Shown here: piece after piece, positions 27,971-38,264 of the stretch
Numbering within the stretch: the stretch's first letter is position 1
How the letters are laid out: every line of letters begins with the position of its first letter
Translations under genes and position numbers: made by a program
Origin: Pseudomonas benzenivorans
GTDB taxonomy: Bacteria; Pseudomonadota; Gammaproteobacteria; Pseudomonadales; Pseudomonadaceae
Assembly: GCF_024397895.1 (NCBI RefSeq)
Contig: NZ_CP073346.1
Location: 2,666,001 to 2,730,000 of the forward strand
Direction of reading: 5' to 3'
Length of the DNA stretch: 64,000 nt
Notes under the pieces: model-generated
Databases searched by the model: none
Told to the model about the DNA's origin: nothing
The model's input: only the letters and a program-made list of their open reading frames with translations

Positions 27971-28084
27971 GCCGGCGATTTTGTGTGCGCTTTGTCCCAG
28001 CTGCTGGATAAGTGTTCACGGGAACGCTATAGATCATCTGCCCCTAGAAAGCAGGACGTTCCCCTCTCCGATGAGGCTGATCTC

Positions 28085-28375
28085 ATGAAAAAAATACTGC
28101 TCGCCGCCGTTGTGTCGATGTTGTCCCTCCAGGTCCAGGCCGCCCAGGATCCGGAGGCCGTGTACGCGCGCGCCTGCGCAGCCTGCCATAACGGTCAACT
28201 GCCGATGGCGCCGAAACGGGGCGATCAGGCAGCCTGGGAGCCGCGACTGGCCAAGGGCATGGACGTGCTGGTACAGAACGTCACCAATGGTCTGAATGCG
28301 ATGCCGCCCCGCGGCCTGTGCATGGACTGCACCGCCGAGGACTACCAAGCGGTCATCAAGTTGATGTCCGAGTAA
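28085..28375 (+). CDS. cytochrome c5-like protein
   Basis: Small exported monoheme cytochrome, 96 residues. Signal peptide ends at VQA (about 19); heme site Cys31-Ala-Ala-Cys34-His35, axial Met73 in NAMPPRG. A second cysteine pair Cys79-x2-Cys82 near the C-terminus is typical of the c5 group. GAGG 8 bases upstream of the ATG. Followed 46 bases later by cytochrome c4; both probably donate electrons to terminal oxidases. Confidence 0.93.
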   Translation: MKKILLAAVVSMLSLQVQAAQDPEAVYARACAACHNGQLPMAPKRGDQAAWEPRLAKGMDVLVQNVTNGLNAMPPRGLCMDCTAEDYQAVIKLMSE

Positions 28376-28421
28376 GCCCGACGCAAACCTCTTTCACTCT
28401 TAGCCGTAGTTGGATTAGCTG

Positions 28422-29030
28422 ATGAACAAAGTACTCGTGAGTCTGCTGTTGACCCTGGGCATCACCGGCCTGGCCCAAGCCGCTGGCGGTGACGCTGCCG
28501 CCGGTCAGGGCAAGGTTGCCGTGTGTGGCGCCTGCCATGGTGCCGATGGCAACAGCGCTGCACCGAACTTCCCGAAACTGGCCGGTCAGGGCGAGCGCTA
28601 CCTGCTCAAGCAGCTGAAAGACATCAAATCCGGCAACCGTGCCGTGGTGGAAATGACCGGCCTGCTGGACAACCTCGGCGAGCAGGACCTGGCCGACATG
28701 GCCGCCTACTTCGCCAGCCAGAAGATGAGCGTCGGCGCGGCGGACCCGAAGCTGGTCGCCCAGGGTGAAGCCCTGTTCCGCGGCGGCAAGCTGGATCAGG
28801 GCATGCCGGCCTGCACCGGTTGCCATTCGCCGGACGGCGCCGGCCTCGACGCCGCCGGCTACCCGCAACTGGGTGGTCAGCACGCCGCATACGTGGCCAA
28901 GCAGCTGACCGATTTCCGCGAGGGCAACCGCACCAACGACGGCGACAGCCAGATCATGCGTGGCATCGCCGCCAAGCTCAGCAACAAGGACATCGAAGCG
29001 CTGTCCAGCTATGTGCAAGGCCTGCACTGA
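28422..29030 (+). CDS. cc4: cytochrome c4
   Basis: Periplasmic diheme cytochrome, 202 residues, made of two homologous halves. Signal peptide MNKVLVSLLLTLGITGLAQA; heme sites Cys35-Gly-Ala-Cys38-His39 and Cys131-Thr-Gly-Cys134-His135. The KLAGQGERYLLKQL and QLGGQHAAYVAKQL segments show the duplication. Electron donor to cbb3-type oxidases in pseudomonads (established). Followed by a strong terminator. Confidence 0.95.
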   Translation: MNKVLVSLLLTLGITGLAQAAGGDAAAGQGKVAVCGACHGADGNSAAPNFPKLAGQGERYLLKQLKDIKSGNRAVVEMTGLLDNLGEQDLADMAAYFASQKMSVGAADPKLVAQGEALFRGGKLDQGMPACTGCHSPDGAGLDAAGYPQLGGQHAAYVAKQLTDFREGNRTNDGDSQIMRGIAAKLSNKDIEALSSYVQGLH

Positions 29031-29063
29031 TGCCGACACAGCCTGCAATGCTGTGACTGGGAA

Positions 29064-29087
29064 AGGGTGGCTTCGGCCACCCTTTTT
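29064..29087 (+). terminator. rho-independent terminator after cytochrome c4
   Basis: 8-bp perfect arms AGGGTGGC and GCCACCCT closed by a TTCG tetraloop and followed by five T (the first shared with the stem). Confidence 0.93.
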
Positions 29088-29185
29088 CGTTGGCCGCGCC
29101 GCTACAATAGCCGGAACCCGGAACCGCTCAGGCGGGTCGAACGCTGGTCGCCGCAGGGCACCGCTCAATCGTCAAGGAGTCACAC

Positions 29186-29815
29186 ATGCGTAACCTGATT
29201 CTCAGTGCTGCACTCGCTACAGCCAGCCTGTTCGGCATGGCTGCCCAGGCCGAGCCGATCCAGGCCGGCAAGCAGTACGTCGAACTGACCAGCCCGGTGC
29301 CCGTGTCCAAGCCGGGTCAGATCGAAGTGGTCGAGCTGTTCTGGTACGGCTGCCCGCACTGCTATCAGTTCGAGTCGACCATCAACCCGTGGGTCGAGCA
29401 ATTGCCCGAGGACGTCAACTTCGTCCGCGTGCCGGCGCTGTTCGGCGGCGTGTGGAACGTGCATGGCCAGGCCTTCATCACCCTGGAGAGCATGAAGGTC
29501 GAGCAGAAGGTGCACGACGCCGTGTTCGACGCGATCCACAAGCAGGGCAAGAAGCTGGCGACCCCGGAGGAGCTGGCCGAGTTCCTCGCCACCCAGGGCG
29601 TCGACAAGGACAAGTTTCTCAGCACCTACAATTCCTTCGCGGTGAAGGGCCAGATGGAGAAGGCCAAGAAGCTGGCCATGGCCTATCAGATCAGCGGCGT
29701 GCCGGTGATGATCGTCAACGGCAAGTACCGTTTCGACATCGGCAGCTCCGGTGGCCCGCAGCAGGCCCTGCAGGTGGCTGACCACCTGATCGCCCAGGAG
29801 CGCGCCGCGCAGTAG
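29186..29815 (+). CDS. dsbA: thiol:disulfide interchange protein DsbA
   Basis: Periplasmic oxidase that puts disulfides into exported proteins. Signal peptide to AQA (about 22); active site Cys56-Pro-His-Cys59 in FWYGCPHCYQFE, and the cis-proline loop SGVPVMIVNG. 209 residues, normal. AAGGAG 9 bases upstream. Own transcription unit after the cytochrome terminator; the EEP gene follows after 22 bases. Confidence 0.96.
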   Translation: MRNLILSAALATASLFGMAAQAEPIQAGKQYVELTSPVPVSKPGQIEVVELFWYGCPHCYQFESTINPWVEQLPEDVNFVRVPALFGGVWNVHGQAFITLESMKVEQKVHDAVFDAIHKQGKKLATPEELAEFLATQGVDKDKFLSTYNSFAVKGQMEKAKKLAMAYQISGVPVMIVNGKYRFDIGSSGGPQQALQVADHLIAQERAAQ

Positions 29816-29837
29816 CGGCCCGCCGCGAGCGCCGAGC

Positions 29838-30719
29838 ATGCTGCGCCGATGGTCCAACGCCCGCCCGGCAGGCCTGTGCGACCCGCGGGTCAACCCGGGC
29901 TGCCCGGCCGCCGGCGACTGGCCTAGTGATGGGCGCCTGCGCCTGCTCAGTTTCAACATCCAGGTCGGCATCAGCACCGAGCGCTATCGCCACTACCTGA
30001 CCCGCGGTTGGCAGCATCTGCTGCCCCACCCCGGCCGCGCCGGCAACCTGCAGCGTATCGGTGCGCTGCTCGGCGATTACGACCTGGTGGCGCTGCAGGA
30101 GGCCGATGGCGGCAGCCTGCGCTCCGGCTTCATCAATCAGGTCGAGCACCTGGCCCACCTCGGTGCTTTTCCCTACTGGTACCAGCAGCTCAACCGCAAT
30201 CTCGGTCGCCTGGCCCAGCACAGCAACGGGGTGCTCAGCCGCCTGCGTCCCAGCCTGCTGGAGGATCACCCGCTGCCGGGCCCGCCAGGGCGCGGGGCAA
30301 TGCTCCTGCGCCTCGGCGAGGGGCCCGATGCTCTGGTGGTGGTGATGATGCACCTGGCCCTCGGCGCCCGCACGCGCACGCGCCAGCTGGCCTACATCCG
30401 CGAGCTGATCGGCGACTACCGCCATCAGGTGCTGATGGGCGACATGAACACTCATGCCCGTGACCTGCTGCAGCATTCGCCGCTGCGCGATCTTGGCCTG
30501 TTGGCGCCGCAGGTCGAGGCGACCTTCCCCAGCTGGCGCCCGCAGCGCTGTCTCGATCACATCCTGCTCAGCCCGGAGCTGCAGCTGGAGCGTTTCGAGG
30601 TGCTGGCTCTGCCGATTTCCGACCACTTGCCGGTGGCGGTGGAGATCCGCCTGCCGAACGCCCCGGAACCGCGGCGCACGGCTGTGGTAACTCGTCCACC
30701 TGTGGGAGGCTTGGCATGA
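29838..30719 (+). CDS. endonuclease/exonuclease/phosphatase (EEP) family protein
   Basis: 293 residues with the full DNase I-like metal and catalytic set: Asn40 (LLSFNIQ), Glu88 (ALQEAD), His172 (VMMHLAL), Asp202 and Asn204 (GDMNTH), Asp262-His263 (SDHLPV). No signal peptide, so probably cytoplasmic. The substrate (DNA, RNA, phospholipid or nucleotide) cannot be read. It overlaps the diguanylate cyclase start as ATGA, an arrangement kept in other pseudomonads. Confidence 0.87.
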   Translation: MLRRWSNARPAGLCDPRVNPGCPAAGDWPSDGRLRLLSFNIQVGISTERYRHYLTRGWQHLLPHPGRAGNLQRIGALLGDYDLVALQEADGGSLRSGFINQVEHLAHLGAFPYWYQQLNRNLGRLAQHSNGVLSRLRPSLLEDHPLPGPPGRGAMLLRLGEGPDALVVVMMHLALGARTRTRQLAYIRELIGDYRHQVLMGDMNTHARDLLQHSPLRDLGLLAPQVEATFPSWRPQRCLDHILLSPELQLERFEVLALPISDHLPVAVEIRLPNAPEPRRTAVVTRPPVGGLA

Positions 30720-32635
30720 GCGACGACGCGCAGCGCTGGAAAGACAAGTACCTGGCCAGCCTGGAGCAACAGGAAAAACTCGAGCGGCGCTGGGACGCCC
30801 GACTCGACTTGCTGCGCCGCAGTCTGGTGCGCAGCAGCCTGGCCGCCGAGGGGGCGGACAAGGCGGTCGACCAATGCATGCAGGACCTGCGCGAGATTCT
30901 TCGGCGCGACGACATCGATGTCAGCCTCGCGGCCCTGGTCCCGCGCCTGGAGCGGGCGGTGCTGGACTCCGAGCAGCAGCGCGGGCAGCGCATCGCCCAG
31001 GTTGCCAGTGCGCTGGCGGCGCTGGTCGAGCCGCTGCTGGCGCTGGAGCTGCCGCGCGAGGTGCGCAAGCCGCTGAAGAGCTTCGCCAAGCGCCTTCACG
31101 AGCGAACCGGTCAGGTGCGTGAGTGGCCGGCGCTGCTCGCCGAACTCGCCCAATTGCAACAGCAGGCGCTGGCCGAGCATGAGCAGGCGCCGCGTGGGCG
31201 GGCGGGGCTGCTGCAGCGCTGGTTCGGCGGTCGCGATGGCGGCGCAGTCACCAGGCCGCTTGCGCCGCCGGGCGACACCGTGCTGGCAGCCGCGGCTGCG
31301 ACGCCGGGCTTGCCGCAGGTGGCGAGTCAGGCCGCGCCAGAGCAGGCCGAGGCGGTCGCCCTGGCGTCGCCGCTGACCAGTGCGCCGCTGGACAGCCTGC
31401 CCGCCCCCGCCGATCTGCTGCCGCACGAGCAGAGGCCGGACCCAGGGCCAGAGGCAGAACCAGGCGTTGAGGCGGAGCCAGAACAAGAGCCGACTGCGTT
31501 GGCCGTGCTGCCGGGGCTCGCTGCGCCCGAGCAGCCGCCCGGCCAGGGTGCGGAGGCCGAGTACGCCTTGCCGGCGCCGCCCGAGCCCGGCTACAGCGCC
31601 ATCGCCAACCATGTCGAGGCGACCCTGCTCGGCCTGCTGGACGAGCTGCCCCTGCCGGAGCGTCACCAGGCCCAGGCCGAGCTGTTGGCCGAGCGCATCC
31701 GGGCTGGGCTGAACATGTACGAGCTGGTGCCGGTGCTGGACGACCTGGCCGTGCTGATGCTGGCCATCGCCGATGTCGGCCAGCGCGACTTCGAGGCCTA
31801 TCTCAAGCAGCTCAACGAGCGCCTGTCGACCTTTCAGGGCTCCCTGGAGGACGCCCATGAGGGTTACGCCGACTCGATCAACGTGGCGCGCGAGCTGGAC
31901 AGCGAGTTGCGCCAGCAGGTCGACGGCCTGCACAGCAGCGTGCGCCAGGCGACCGATCTGGGCAGCCTGAAGGAGTTGGTGGAAAGCCGCCTGAACGGCC
32001 TGCTCGACACCATGCAGCAGTACCAGCGTCAGCGTGACGAGCGTGACCAGTCGGTGGGTGGACGCCTGCAGACCCTGGTCGAGCGGGTGGCGCACATGGA
32101 GCAGGAAGCCAAGGGCTTTCGCCAGCACCTCGAGGAGCAGCGGCAGAAGGCCCTGCTCGACCCGCTCACCGGCCTGCCCAATCGCGCGGCCTGGAGCGAA
32201 CGCCTGGACCTCGAGCTGGCCCGCTGGCAGCGCTATGGCGGTGACCTGCTGCTGGCGATGGTCGACATCGATCACTTCAAGCGGATCAATGACGCCTACG
32301 GGCACCTGGCCGGCGACAAGGTGCTGAAGATCATCGCCCAGGAGCTGCGCAAGCGCCTGCGCAAGATCGACTTCATCGCCCGCTTCGGCGGCGAGGAGTT
32401 CGTCCTGCTGCTGCCCTCGACGCCGCTGGAGGGCGGGCTGCAACTGCTGGAGACGTTGCGCGAGGGCATCGAGTCCTGCCCGTTCCACTTCCGTGGCGAG
32501 CGGGTGAGCATCAGCCTGTCGGCCGGGATCAGTGCCTTCGCCGAGGGCGAGCACAGCGACTTGGTCCTGGAACGCGCCGACCAGGCCCTGTATCGGGCCA
32601 AGCGCGGCGGGCGCAACCGGGTCGAGCCGGGCTAG
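30716..32635 (+). CDS. diguanylate cyclase (GGDEF, GGEEF variant)
   Basis: Makes cyclic di-GMP. C-terminal GGDEF domain (about 475-635) with active site GGEEF (558-562) and an intact inhibitory I-site Arg549-x2-Asp552 five residues before it. The first 470 residues lack membrane helices; about 160-290 is Pro/Ala/Glu-rich and likely unstructured, and 330-470 is helical and coiled-coil-like. The protein is soluble and its signal unknown. The stop overlaps the convergent cryptochrome gene by 4 bases. Confidence 0.93.
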   Translation: MSDDAQRWKDKYLASLEQQEKLERRWDARLDLLRRSLVRSSLAAEGADKAVDQCMQDLREILRRDDIDVSLAALVPRLERAVLDSEQQRGQRIAQVASALAALVEPLLALELPREVRKPLKSFAKRLHERTGQVREWPALLAELAQLQQQALAEHEQAPRGRAGLLQRWFGGRDGGAVTRPLAPPGDTVLAAAAATPGLPQVASQAAPEQAEAVALASPLTSAPLDSLPAPADLLPHEQRPDPGPEAEPGVEAEPEQEPTALAVLPGLAAPEQPPGQGAEAEYALPAPPEPGYSAIANHVEATLLGLLDELPLPERHQAQAELLAERIRAGLNMYELVPVLDDLAVLMLAIADVGQRDFEAYLKQLNERLSTFQGSLEDAHEGYADSINVARELDSELRQQVDGLHSSVRQATDLGSLKELVESRLNGLLDTMQQYQRQRDERDQSVGGRLQTLVERVAHMEQEAKGFRQHLEEQRQKALLDPLTGLPNRAAWSERLDLELARWQRYGGDLLLAMVDIDHFKRINDAYGHLAGDKVLKIIAQELRKRLRKIDFIARFGGEEFVLLLPSTPLEGGLQLLETLREGIESCPFHFRGERVSISLSAGISAFAEGEHSDLVLERADQALYRAKRGGRNRVEPG

Positions 32636-34050
32636 GCCGCCGCTGCCAGGTAGGGCCGCCAGGTCTCGGGAATCTGCTCCAGGCGCGGGTAGTTCAGCGC
32701 CTGCAATTGCAGCTGCGGCAGCAGGAACGGGGTGTGCCGCTGGTGCTGCGGCAGGTGACGCAGCTCCGGCAGCCAGAGGCTGACGTAGGCGGCGTCGCGG
32801 TCGAAGGCGCGGGCCTGGCGCAGGGCATTGAACATGCGGCTGCGCTGCGGGTCGCAGGCGATCCCGGCGAGGTAGGCCCAGTTGCCCCAGTTGCTGGCCG
32901 GGTCGTAGTCGATCAGGTGTTCCTCGAACCAGGCGGCGCCGTGTCGCCAATCCTGCTGCAGGTCGTTGATCAGGTAGCTGGCGACCACTTGGCGACCCCG
33001 GTTGGACAGGTAGCCGGTGGTGGCCAGCTCGCGCATGTTGGCGTCCACCAGGGGCAGGCCGGTGCGGCCGAGGCACCAGTGCCGGAAGCGCTGGTCGAGC
33101 TGGCTGGGCGCGCGCTCGGTGGCCTTCACCCCGCCGCGGCGAAACAATGCGGCGCCATGGCGCACCAGGGTCCAACGGAAGAAGTCACGCCACAACAGTT
33201 CCAGCCATAGGGCATAGGTCGAGTCGTTGCGCCCGGCCTGGGACTCGTGGCGGCGCAGCTCGGCGACGATGCGCCGGGGCGACAGGCTGCCGTTGGCCAG
33301 CCAGGGCGAAAACTTGGACGAGTACTCGCTGCCGATCAGCTGGTTGCGGGTCTCGTGGTAGTGCCGCACGGCCTGGCTGTCCCACAGGTAGTCGCGCAGC
33401 CGGGCCTGGCCGGCTGCTTCGCCGCCGGAGAAGGGAAAAGCGCTGGCCGGCACGCTCAGCGGCTCGCCAAGGCCTAGCTGGGACAGGCTCGGCAGCGGCT
33501 GCAACAGCGCCGTGGCGCCTTCGGGCAACCCTGGCAGGCGGCTCGGCGCCGGGTGCGGTTGGAACACCTGCAGGCGCTGCTCGACCAGTTCGCGGAACTG
33601 GCTGTAGACGGCCGGCAGCTGGTCGATGGCGCAGGGCAGGTCTTCGCTGCGCAGCAGGCTGTTGCCCGTTGCCTGCAGCAGCGGCACCTCGCCGAGGCCG
33701 CGCTGCACCCGCGCCAGCTGGGCGCGTTCTTCCGGGGCGATTTCCTCCAGGGTCAGCACCCGGTCCAGGCCCAGGCGCGCGACCAGCTCGGGAATCACCT
33801 GCTCCGCACGGCCGGGCAGCACCAGCAGCTGGGAACCGCGCTGACGCAGGGCGCCGTTCAGCGCGGCGAGGCTTTCCAGCAGAAAACGCGTGCGGTGCAC
33901 CCCGAGGCGACGGGGGCCGAATTCGCCCGGCTGCAGTTGTGCCGGGTCGAAGACGAACAGCGGCAGCAGGCATTCGGCGCCCAGGGCGGCCTGCAGGGCC
34001 GGGTGGTCGTCGAGTCGCAGATCCTGTTTGAACCAGAGCAGGGCGCGCAT
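32632..34050 (-). CDS. cryptochrome DASH family photolyase
   Basis: FAD and pterin flavoprotein; CRY-DASH proteins repair UV dimers in single-stranded DNA and may act as light sensors. 472 residues: N-terminal Rossmann antenna domain ([16 protein letters not shown]) and C-terminal FAD domain. DASH hallmarks are [51 protein letters not shown] (in parts) and [21 protein letters not shown] is 7 bases upstream. Class I CPD photolyase is the alternative but the DASH motifs are clear. Confidence 0.9.
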   Translation of the reverse strand: MRALLWFKQDLRLDDHPALQAALGAECLLPLFVFDPAQLQPGEFGPRRLGVHRTRFLLESLAALNGALRQRGSQLLVLPGRAEQVIPELVARLGLDRVLTLEEIAPEERAQLARVQRGLGEVPLLQATGNSLLRSEDLPCAIDQLPAVYSQFRELVEQRLQVFQPHPAPSRLPGLPEGATALLQPLPSLSQLGLGEPLSVPASAFPFSGGEAAGQARLRDYLWDSQAVRHYHETRNQLIGSEYSSKFSPWLANGSLSPRRIVAELRRHESQAGRNDSTYALWLELLWRDFFRWTLVRHGAALFRRGGVKATERAPSQLDQRFRHWCLGRTGLPLVDANMRELATTGYLSNRGRQVVASYLINDLQQDWRHGAAWFEEHLIDYDPASNWGNWAYLAGIACDPQRSRMFNALRQARAFDRDAAYVSLWLPELRHLPQHQRHTPFLLPQLQLQALNYPRLEQIPETWRPYLAAAA

Positions 34051-34243
34051 GGTGGAGTCCTCGGAAGCCTGGCGAAGCCCAAAGGAAACTACTGCAGGGG
34101 CAACGGATAATGTGTCTTATGTCGCGTCGCCCTGTCAGCCGCAGACGGACAAGCGTCGCCGATCCCCGGGCCGAAGGGCGCTTTACCGACAGACGGGCGT
34201 GTCGCATAACACTAAACTGTGTCGATGCGTTGAGGAGTGCAGC

Positions 34244-34837
34244 ATGGAAATTTTCGGCATCGCCGCGTTGATCTTTCTGGTCACCGACCCCTTCGGCAAT
34301 ATCGCCATCTACATCGCCGCCCTGAAGAATGTCGAGCCCAAGCGCCGCCTGTGGGTGGCCGGTCGCGAGCTGCTGTTCGCCCTGGCCCTGCTGCTGCTGT
34401 TCCTGACCTTCGGCGACAAGGTCCTCAGCGGCCTCGGGCTGTCGCGGGAGGCGACCGCCATCGCCGGCGGCATCATCCTCTTCGTCATCGCCATGCGCCT
34501 GATCTTCCCCAGCCCCCAGGGCCTGCTCGGCGACGTACCGGACGGCGAGCCGATGCTGGTGCCGCTGGCCACCCCGGCGGTGGCCGGGCCTTCGGCCCTG
34601 GCGGTGCTGATGACGCTGCGCAACACCCACGAGGGGCCGCTGTGGGAGCTGTACCTGGCGGTGATCCTGGCCTGGGCGGCGACCGCCTTCATTCTCCTGC
34701 AGGCGTCGTTTCTGCAGCGCTTCCTCGGCGCCCGCGGCCTCACCGCGGTCGAGCGCCTGATGGGCATGCTGCTGATCATGCTCAGCGTCGACATGCTGCT
34801 CGACAACCTGCAAAGCGTGTTGCACATCCGCCCATGA
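34244..34837 (+). CDS. MarC family integral membrane protein
   Basis: 197 residues, six predicted helices, UPF0056/MarC (YchE, YhgN) family. Family segments FLVTDPFGNIAIY and PLATPAVAGPSALAVLM are present. Start MEIFGIAAL has AGGAG 7 bases upstream. MarC was once linked to multiple antibiotic resistance but its role is unproven. The stop overlaps the start of the amidase gene as ATGA, so the two are coupled. Confidence 0.88.
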   Translation: MEIFGIAALIFLVTDPFGNIAIYIAALKNVEPKRRLWVAGRELLFALALLLLFLTFGDKVLSGLGLSREATAIAGGIILFVIAMRLIFPSPQGLLGDVPDGEPMLVPLATPAVAGPSALAVLMTLRNTHEGPLWELYLAVILAWAATAFILLQASFLQRFLGARGLTAVERLMGMLLIMLSVDMLLDNLQSVLHIRP

Positions 34838-35610
34838 GAGTGCTTTGCCTCACCCTGTGTCTCGCCCTGCTCGCCGGTTGCGCCCGGGGGCCGCGCATCG
34901 ATACCCAGCACCAGGCAATCGGCCAGAGCAGCCGGGTGCAGTACATCATCCTGCACTACACCTCGACCGGCCTGGCGCGCTCGCTGCGCCTGCTGACCCA
35001 GGGGGACGTCAGCAGCCACTACCTGATCGGCGACGCGCCGGCGACCATCTACCGCCTGGTCGACGAGGATCGCCGCGCCTGGCACGTCGGCGACAGTCAG
35101 TGGCGCGGGCGCACCTGGCTCAACGCCAGCACGATCGGCATCGAGCTGGTCAATCACGGCTATGCCGAGGGCCCCGACGGCCGCACCTGGGAGGCCTACC
35201 CGCCGGCGCAGATCGATGCCCTGATCGCCCTGCTCAAGGACATCATGCAGCGCCATGACCTGGCTCCCGGTAGCATCCTCGGGCACAGCGACGTGGCGCC
35301 GCAACGCAAGGTCGACCCGGGCCCTCTGTTCCCCTGGCGGCGCCTGGCCGAGGCGGGCCTGGTGCCTTGGCCGGATGCCCAGGCGGTGGCGCGCCAGCAG
35401 GCGCTGTTCGCCAGCAACCTGCCCAGCGTGGCCTGGTTCCAGGCCCAGCTGGCCCGCCAGGGCTACGAGGTGCCCAGCCATGGCGAATTGGACGAGGCCA
35501 CCCGCAATGTGCTGGCCGCGTTCCAGATGAAGTACCGAGCGGCCCGTTACGATGGCGCGCCGGATGCCGAGACCGCCGCCCTGCTGCTGGTGCTCAACAG
35601 CCAGTTCTGA
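34834..35610 (+). CDS. ampDh2: N-acetylmuramoyl-L-alanine amidase, AmpDh2-like lipoprotein
   Basis: Cuts the amide bond between MurNAc and the peptide in the periplasm; AmpD homologues modulate beta-lactamase induction in P. aeruginosa. Lipobox LLAGC (Cys16). Zinc ligands His41, His151 and Asp161, with catalytic Glu104 and Lys159. The C-terminal 70 residues (SVAWFQAQLARQGYEVP) form a peptidoglycan-binding domain. 258 residues, close to AmpDh2. Symbol assigned by architecture and neighbours; AmpDh3 is the alternative. Confidence 0.88.
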   Translation: MRVLCLTLCLALLAGCARGPRIDTQHQAIGQSSRVQYIILHYTSTGLARSLRLLTQGDVSSHYLIGDAPATIYRLVDEDRRAWHVGDSQWRGRTWLNASTIGIELVNHGYAEGPDGRTWEAYPPAQIDALIALLKDIMQRHDLAPGSILGHSDVAPQRKVDPGPLFPWRRLAEAGLVPWPDAQAVARQQALFASNLPSVAWFQAQLARQGYEVPSHGELDEATRNVLAAFQMKYRAARYDGAPDAETAALLLVLNSQF

Positions 35611-35743
35611 TCCGTCCGCCGCCGCCACCGGCCTACCTGGCTGGCGCGTCATTCGTGCGCGGCAGCGCCTTCCTCGTACAGGTCTCGCTCCAGCCGGCCT
35701 CAGCCGGGCTATTATCCGCCCCATCAATTGGGGGGGATGGAGC

Positions 35744-36973
35744 ATGCTCAACGGCCTGTGGCTGAGTTTTTTCCTGGTGGCCGCGATAGCCGGCCTGTCG
35801 CGCTGGCTGCTCGGCGACGATCCGGCGGTGTTCGCCGCCATGGTCGAGAGCCTGTTCGCCATGGCCAAGCTGTCGGTCGAGGTGATGGTGGTGCTGTTCG
35901 GCACCCTGACCCTCTGGCTCGGCTTCCTGCGCATCGCCGAGAAGGCCGGGCTGGTCGATCTGCTCGGGCGCGCCCTCGGTCCGCTGTTCGCCCGGCTGAT
36001 TCCCGAGGTACCGCGGGGCCATCCGGCGCTGGGTTTCATCACCCTCAACTTCGCCGCCAACGGCCTGGGCCTGGACAACGCCGCCACGCCGATCGGCCTC
36101 AAGGCCATGCGCGCGTTGCAGGAGCTGAATCCGAGCCAGACCGTGGCGAGCAATGCGCAGATCCTCTTCCTGGTACTCAACACCTCGTCGCTGACCCTGT
36201 TGCCGGTGAGCATCTTCATGTACCGGGTGCAGCAGGGCGCCGACGACCCGACCCTGGTGTTCCTGCCGATCCTCCTGGCCACCAGCGCCTCGACCCTGGC
36301 CGGTCTGCTGGCCGTGGCCCTGGTCCAGCGCCTGCGCCTGTGGGACCCGGTGGTGCTGGCCTACCTGATTCCCGGGGCGCTGCTGCTCGGCGGCTTCATG
36401 GCCCTGCTCGGCGGGATGAGCGCCACGGCGCTGGCGGCGCTGTCCTCGCTGCTCGGCAACCTGACCCTGTTCGGGCTGATCCTGCTGTTCCTGCTGGTGG
36501 GGGCGCTGCGCCGGGTGCCGGTGTACGAGAATTTCATCGAGGGCGCCAAGGAAGGCTTCGACGTGGCCAAGAGCCTGTTGCCCTATCTGGTGGCGATGCT
36601 CTGTGCGATCGGCGTGCTGCGGGCCTCCGGCGCCCTGGACATGGGCCTCGACGGGGTGCGCGCGCTGGTCCAGGCGATCGGCTGGGACACCCGCTTCATC
36701 GACGCCCTGCCCACCGCGCTGATGAAGCCCTTCTCGGGCAGCGGGGCGCGGGCCATGCTCATCGAGACCATGCAGAACTTCGGCGTGGACAGCTTCCCGG
36801 CTCTGGTGGCAGCCACGGTGCAGGGCAGCACCGAGACCACCTTCTACGTGCTGGCGGTGTACTTCGGCTCGGTGGGCATCCAGCGCGCCCGCCATGCCGT
36901 GGGCTGCGCGCTGCTGGCCGACCTCAGCGGCATCATCGCCGCCGTCGCGGTGTGCTACTGGTTCTTCGGCTGA
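35744..36973 (+). CDS. SpmA/SpmB-like nucleoside-recognition (Gate) membrane protein
   Basis: 409 residues, about ten helices, apparently two Gate domains fused: first with LNFAANGLGLDNAATPIGLKAM and second with LMKPFSGSGARAMLIETM and QGSTETTFYVLAVYFGS. The pattern equals SpmA followed by SpmB of Bacillus, common as a single chain in non-sporulating Proteobacteria. Transport substrate unknown. GGAG 1 base short of ideal spacing upstream of the ATG. Its end overlaps the convergent membrane gene by 19 bases. Confidence 0.87.
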   Translation: MLNGLWLSFFLVAAIAGLSRWLLGDDPAVFAAMVESLFAMAKLSVEVMVVLFGTLTLWLGFLRIAEKAGLVDLLGRALGPLFARLIPEVPRGHPALGFITLNFAANGLGLDNAATPIGLKAMRALQELNPSQTVASNAQILFLVLNTSSLTLLPVSIFMYRVQQGADDPTLVFLPILLATSASTLAGLLAVALVQRLRLWDPVVLAYLIPGALLLGGFMALLGGMSATALAALSSLLGNLTLFGLILLFLLVGALRRVPVYENFIEGAKEGFDVAKSLLPYLVAMLCAIGVLRASGALDMGLDGVRALVQAIGWDTRFIDALPTALMKPFSGSGARAMLIETMQNFGVDSFPALVAATVQGSTETTFYVLAVYFGSVGIQRARHAVGCALLADLSGIIAAVAVCYWFFG

Positions 36974-38067
36974 ACCGGCAGCGCCGGCTCGTCGACCTCC
37001 AGGGCCGCGTCCGTCGGCGTGACGGGCGCGGTTGAGGGCGCCGCGGCCGTTGGCGCCAGGACCCGGAAGCGCAGCACGCCGATCATCTGCCCGGCCTCGG
37101 TGACGACCTGGACCTGCCAGCGACCGAGGGCGTCGGTGGGGAAGTTCTGTTTGCGGGTCCAGGCGCGATAGCCCTGCTTGCGCCCTCCGTGGATGGTCAG
37201 GGCGATGCGCTCAACCTCCTTACCCTCGTGCAGCCAGACATGGTAGATGCGTTCGTCCAGGCCCCGCGGCGCGCTGATCGCGGCGTAGGCGTAGAGGCCC
37301 TGGCGGCGCAGCTGCTCGAGATCGAGCTGCTTCACCCGCTTGCCCGGCGTGCGCCGGTAGCCGTCGAACTCGCTGGACAGCGCCACCTCGGTCAGCCACA
37401 AGGTCGCCGGCGGCACCCAGAAGCGCGCCAGCCAGCCGCTGGCGCCGAGCGCCAGGGTCAGGCCGAGCAGCAGCAGGCCGCGCCACCAGGCCGCCACGTT
37501 GATGCTGCCGTACAGGCTGGGGAACGACAGCAGCACCGCCACCGCCAGGGCCAGCTGGTAGCTCTGCGCCGTGGTCAGCTGGAGGATGATCGGCAGCGCG
37601 GTGAGCAGTACGGCGAACAGCGTCAGGGTGTGGAAGGCCAGGAACAGCCAGCGCCGCGGCGCCAGCCAGCGGTAGTACAGCGGGTCGATGATCGACACCA
37701 GCGCGGCCGCCCCGAGCAGGGCGCTGAACAGCGCCTGGCCGCTGTTCCAGGTGGTGGTGATGAAGAAGAACGGCAGGACGAAGAACAGGCTTTCCTGGTG
37801 GATCAGCTGGGTCGCATAGCGCAGCAGCGGCGGCGGCAGCTTGAGGCCGAACCAGCGGGCGATGCTCGCGCGCAGCAGGTTCTCCAGGGCCAGCCACAAC
37901 CAGCTGGCCAGCATCACCAGGGCCAGCACGCTGGCCAGCTGAGCCTGACGTTCCACCAGCAGGAAACTGGCCAGGCCGGAGGCGAAGCCGAAGATCGCCA
38001 CCAGCCAGGGATGGCGCTGGATCAGGGCGGCGAGACGCAGCAGCGTGGGCAGGCTGCGCTGGAGCAT
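36955..38067 (-). CDS. DUF5924/DUF2914-type membrane protein
   Basis: 370 residues: about eight hydrophobic helices in the first 235 residues, then a beta-rich periplasmic C-terminal domain with the DUF2914 pattern (HVWLHEGKEVERIALTIHGG, YRAWTRKQNFP, GRWQVQVVTEAGQ) and a Pro/Thr/Ala-rich tail. Start MLQRSLPTLL is my choice; there is no strong ribosome site, and the frame stays open 31 codons upstream. Function unknown. Confidence 0.78.
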   Translation of the reverse strand: MLQRSLPTLLRLAALIQRHPWLVAIFGFASGLASFLLVERQAQLASVLALVMLASWLWLALENLLRASIARWFGLKLPPPLLRYATQLIHQESLFFVLPFFFITTTWNSGQALFSALLGAAALVSIIDPLYYRWLAPRRWLFLAFHTLTLFAVLLTALPIILQLTTAQSYQLALAVAVLLSFPSLYGSINVAAWWRGLLLLGLTLALGASGWLARFWVPPATLWLTEVALSSEFDGYRRTPGKRVKQLDLEQLRRQGLYAYAAISAPRGLDERIYHVWLHEGKEVERIALTIHGGRKQGYRAWTRKQNFPTDALGRWQVQVVTEAGQMIGVLRFRVLAPTAAAPSTAPVTPTDAALEVDEPALPVQPKNQ

Positions 38068-38264
38068 GGGCAGGGGCAAGGGGCGACTCGCAGCGAGGGG
38101 TGGACCGCCCAAGGATACTGCATCCGCCCCGTTCAGGCGGTGCCTGGCCGTCGGTCGCATCGGGCAACCAGGAGGGTCGCCTGACCTATGCTGACACCAG
38201 GCGGAGCCGGGTCCGTTCCGGTTCGCGCTATTGCACCGGCGGGTTGCCGGGTGGGGAGGTCTTC

